Source: Parapedobacter sp035556095 (lineage in GTDB: Bacteria; Bacteroidota; Bacteroidia; Sphingobacteriales; Sphingobacteriaceae). From it: DNA of 64,000 bases. This document shows positions 62,556 to 64,000 of this stretch, piece by piece (within the stretch, counting starts at the first letter, position 1; each line of letters begins with the position of its first letter). The notes beneath the pieces were generated by a model. That model was not told the DNA's origin, made no database searches, and worked only from the letters and a program-made list of their open reading frames with translations. The stretch spans positions 186,001-250,000 of the forward strand of contig NZ_DATMFT010000032.1 of the NCBI RefSeq assembly GCF_035556095.1. The letters run 5' to 3'. Made by a program: the position numbers and the translations under genes.

Positions 62556-64000
62556 TTAAAATTTGACGTTTAGTGACAAGCCAATATAACGTGTGGAAGG
62601 ATCTTGCAGGTTGTCATCGTTGCCAATGCCAAAATCTGGGTCGACATACGGGATATTTTTCCACATCGCCAGGTTGTAACCGAACAGTGAGGCATCAAAG
62701 GACCGCATGCGCGTTGACTTAATCAGTTTATTCAGGTCGTAGCCGATGGATAGCCGCCTAAGTTTTACAAACGACCGGTCGTATACATTCGCAAAGAATT
62801 CATTTTCATCTTCGCTAACGCGGGCCTGGTAGGGATAAATCTGACTCCAAGTCTGCCAGCTCACCGCATCGGCAAACGGTTGGTAGGTACGTGTATCAGA
62901 CACCACGTTCCCATTGACGTCGCGCACCAGCTCACCACCGGTTACCACCACACCGTCAGGCTTATACACATTTTGCCCTGCATCGTATTCGGCTTGTCTG
63001 TACAGGGTAGATGAAGGGTGCTTTCCTCCCCACCACATCTTCTCGATCGTCTGCGAACGCATCACCCCACCGATGGAGCCATCGATATCCAGGTTAACCA
63101 TAAAATCGCTAATCCGGAATGTATTGGTGAACCCAAACTGCCAATCCGGCCGGAAATGACCCAGTATCGTAGGATAGGTATCACGGATAGGCATACCGGT
63201 ATTGGGGTTGAGGATGACCTGCCCGTCGGCCGACTTCTGCCATACCTGATCGTAGTAGGCATCAGCGCGGTCGTTTAGCTGTAGATTGCCGAATTTGCTC
63301 TGACTCCCGTATATTTCGGTCAGTCGTTTTACCGAATGCGTCCAATTAAGTCCGAAATTCCATTGAAAATCTTGGCGCTGTACCGGAGTGGCAGATAGCA
63401 TCACCTCATACCCGTTCGTGCGGTATTTGTTCCCGTTTACCTTTCTCGATTTGAAGGCGGAAGCTTCCGAAATGCTAAGGTCTATAATCTGGTTTTCATC
63501 TGTTATATTATAGTACGTGAAGTCTACGGACAATCGGTTTTTGAACAAGGCAAAAGCTGCTCCCAGCTCTAGCGATGTTGATTTTTCAGGAAGTATGTCT
63601 GGATTGACGATACCCTCGGGGTAAGAAACTGAGGGTGTGGAGCCGTAAGTAACATCTTTCACGTAGGTAGCGCTGGTTCTGTAAGGGTCTAAGTCATTGG
63701 ATACCTGTGCCCATGAAGAATACAGTTTTACGAAGTCGATCTGCTCAGGCAGGCGGAAATAATCTGAAACCATGGTACTCAACGACACCGCCGGATAGAA
63801 GTAGGAGTAGTTATCTTTTGCGAGGGTAGATGACCAGTCGTTCCTACCCGAAAAGTTCAAGTAAGTGGATCGGAACAGATCGAAACTGACAGACCCATAA
63901 GCACTCCGGATTACTTTTTCTTCCAGGTGATTTTCTGCCCTGACCGGCCCTTGGGTGTTATTGAGGCTATATACAAACGGCACCACCAACCCGTCGGTAG
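62556..64000 (-). CDS. susC: SusC/RagA-family TonB-dependent transporter, C-terminal part (cut by window edge)
   Basis: The frame is open to the window end; about 481 C-terminal residues of the barrel are visible, with typical SusC barrel text (FSGRNDWSSTLAKDNYSYFYPAVSLS, SLELGAAFALFKNRLSVDFTYYN, FTNTFRISDFMVNLDIDGSIGG) and a final LSLNVKF. Plug and N terminus lie outside. Transports the substrate held by the adjacent SusD, 31 bp away. Confidence 0.92.
   Translation of the reverse strand, partial: TDGLVVPFVYSLNNTQGPVRAENHLEEKVIRSAYGSVSFDLFRSTYLNFSGRNDWSSTLAKDNYSYFYPAVSLSTMVSDYFRLPEQIDFVKLYSSWAQVSNDLDPYRTSATYVKDVTYGSTPSVSYPEGIVNPDILPEKSTSLELGAAFALFKNRLSVDFTYYNITDENQIIDLSISEASAFKSRKVNGNKYRTNGYEVMLSATPVQRQDFQWNFGLNWTHSVKRLTEIYGSQSKFGNLQLNDRADAYYDQVWQKSADGQVILNPNTGMPIRDTYPTILGHFRPDWQFGFTNTFRISDFMVNLDIDGSIGGVMRSQTIEKMWWGGKHPSSTLYRQAEYDAGQNVYKPDGVVVTGGELVRDVNGNVVSDTRTYQPFADAVSWQTWSQIYPYQARVSEDENEFFANVYDRSFVKLRRLSIGYDLNKLIKSTRMRSFDASLFGYNLAMWKNIPYVDPDFGIGNDDNLQDPSTRYIGLSLNVKF

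Overview
The window (about 50% G+C) comes from the chromosome of a Bacteroidota bacterium, most likely Sphingobacteriaceae (Parapedobacter/Pedobacter-like). Supporting signs are two SusC/SusD pairs, an ECF sigma/FecR regulatory pair, many lipoproteins, the DUF4959/DUF4998 and DUF6797-like families, and several copies of the Bacteroidota -7 promoter element TAnnTTTG. The genus is an inference; there is no rRNA in the window.

Layout. 1-1012: 3' end of an arginine decarboxylase gene and a tRNA-Ser(GGA) with its own promoter and terminator. 1028-5460: a small accessory segment directly behind the tRNA. It holds a 118-bp direct repeat, a higBA toxin-antitoxin pair, an overlapping pair of unknown genes (one HEPN-like, one DUF2807-like), an XRE regulator, a broken vapC remnant and a 5'-nucleotidase. 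5657-16052: a secreted beta-helix protein, a TauE/SafE-type exporter, an AlkB-like dioxygenase, an exported Gfo/Idh/MocA oxidoreductase, rocD, a DoxX protein, a TetR-led redox cluster (nitroreductase, aldo/keto reductase, FrnE-like DsbA) and an exported lipoprotein superoxide dismutase. 16138-25134: housekeeping genes (pyrE, NUDIX, coaD, an RsmB-like methyltransferase, a PBP-I-type lipoprotein, guaA, an AGCS symporter, fbaA).

26203-48271 is the most unusual part: about 22 kb with every gene on the minus strand. In transcription order it encodes an ECF sigma factor, a DUF6807/dehydrogenase/HEAT lipoprotein separated from its cytochrome c domain by one in-frame amber codon, FecR, SusC, SusD, two surface lipoproteins of the DUF4959/DUF4998 kind, an exported Gfo/Idh/MocA oxidoreductase, two paralogous DUF6797-like lipoproteins each ending in a cytochrome c domain, and an outer-membrane barrel. 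A sulfatase is transcribed divergently from the sigma gene. No recognisable glycoside hydrolase or polysaccharide lyase is present. I infer a SusCD-linked locus that attacks its substrate by periplasmic oxidation and electron transfer, perhaps after desulfation.

50099-54313 is the phosphate operon pstSCAB-phoU, preceded by three direct repeats with 11-bp period that look like a Pho box. 54380-58312 holds an outer-membrane barrel, a poorly resolved stretch, a double-thioredoxin protein, a TIGR01777-type epimerase and a small membrane ORF. 58444-64000 is a SusC/SusD pair (SusC cut by the window edge) followed by an exported phosphocholine-type phospholipase C, plausibly a phosphate-scavenging locus.

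All functions are read by eye from protein sequence and context. No database search was run, so domain names are recognition calls and promoter or hairpin calls are pattern matches.
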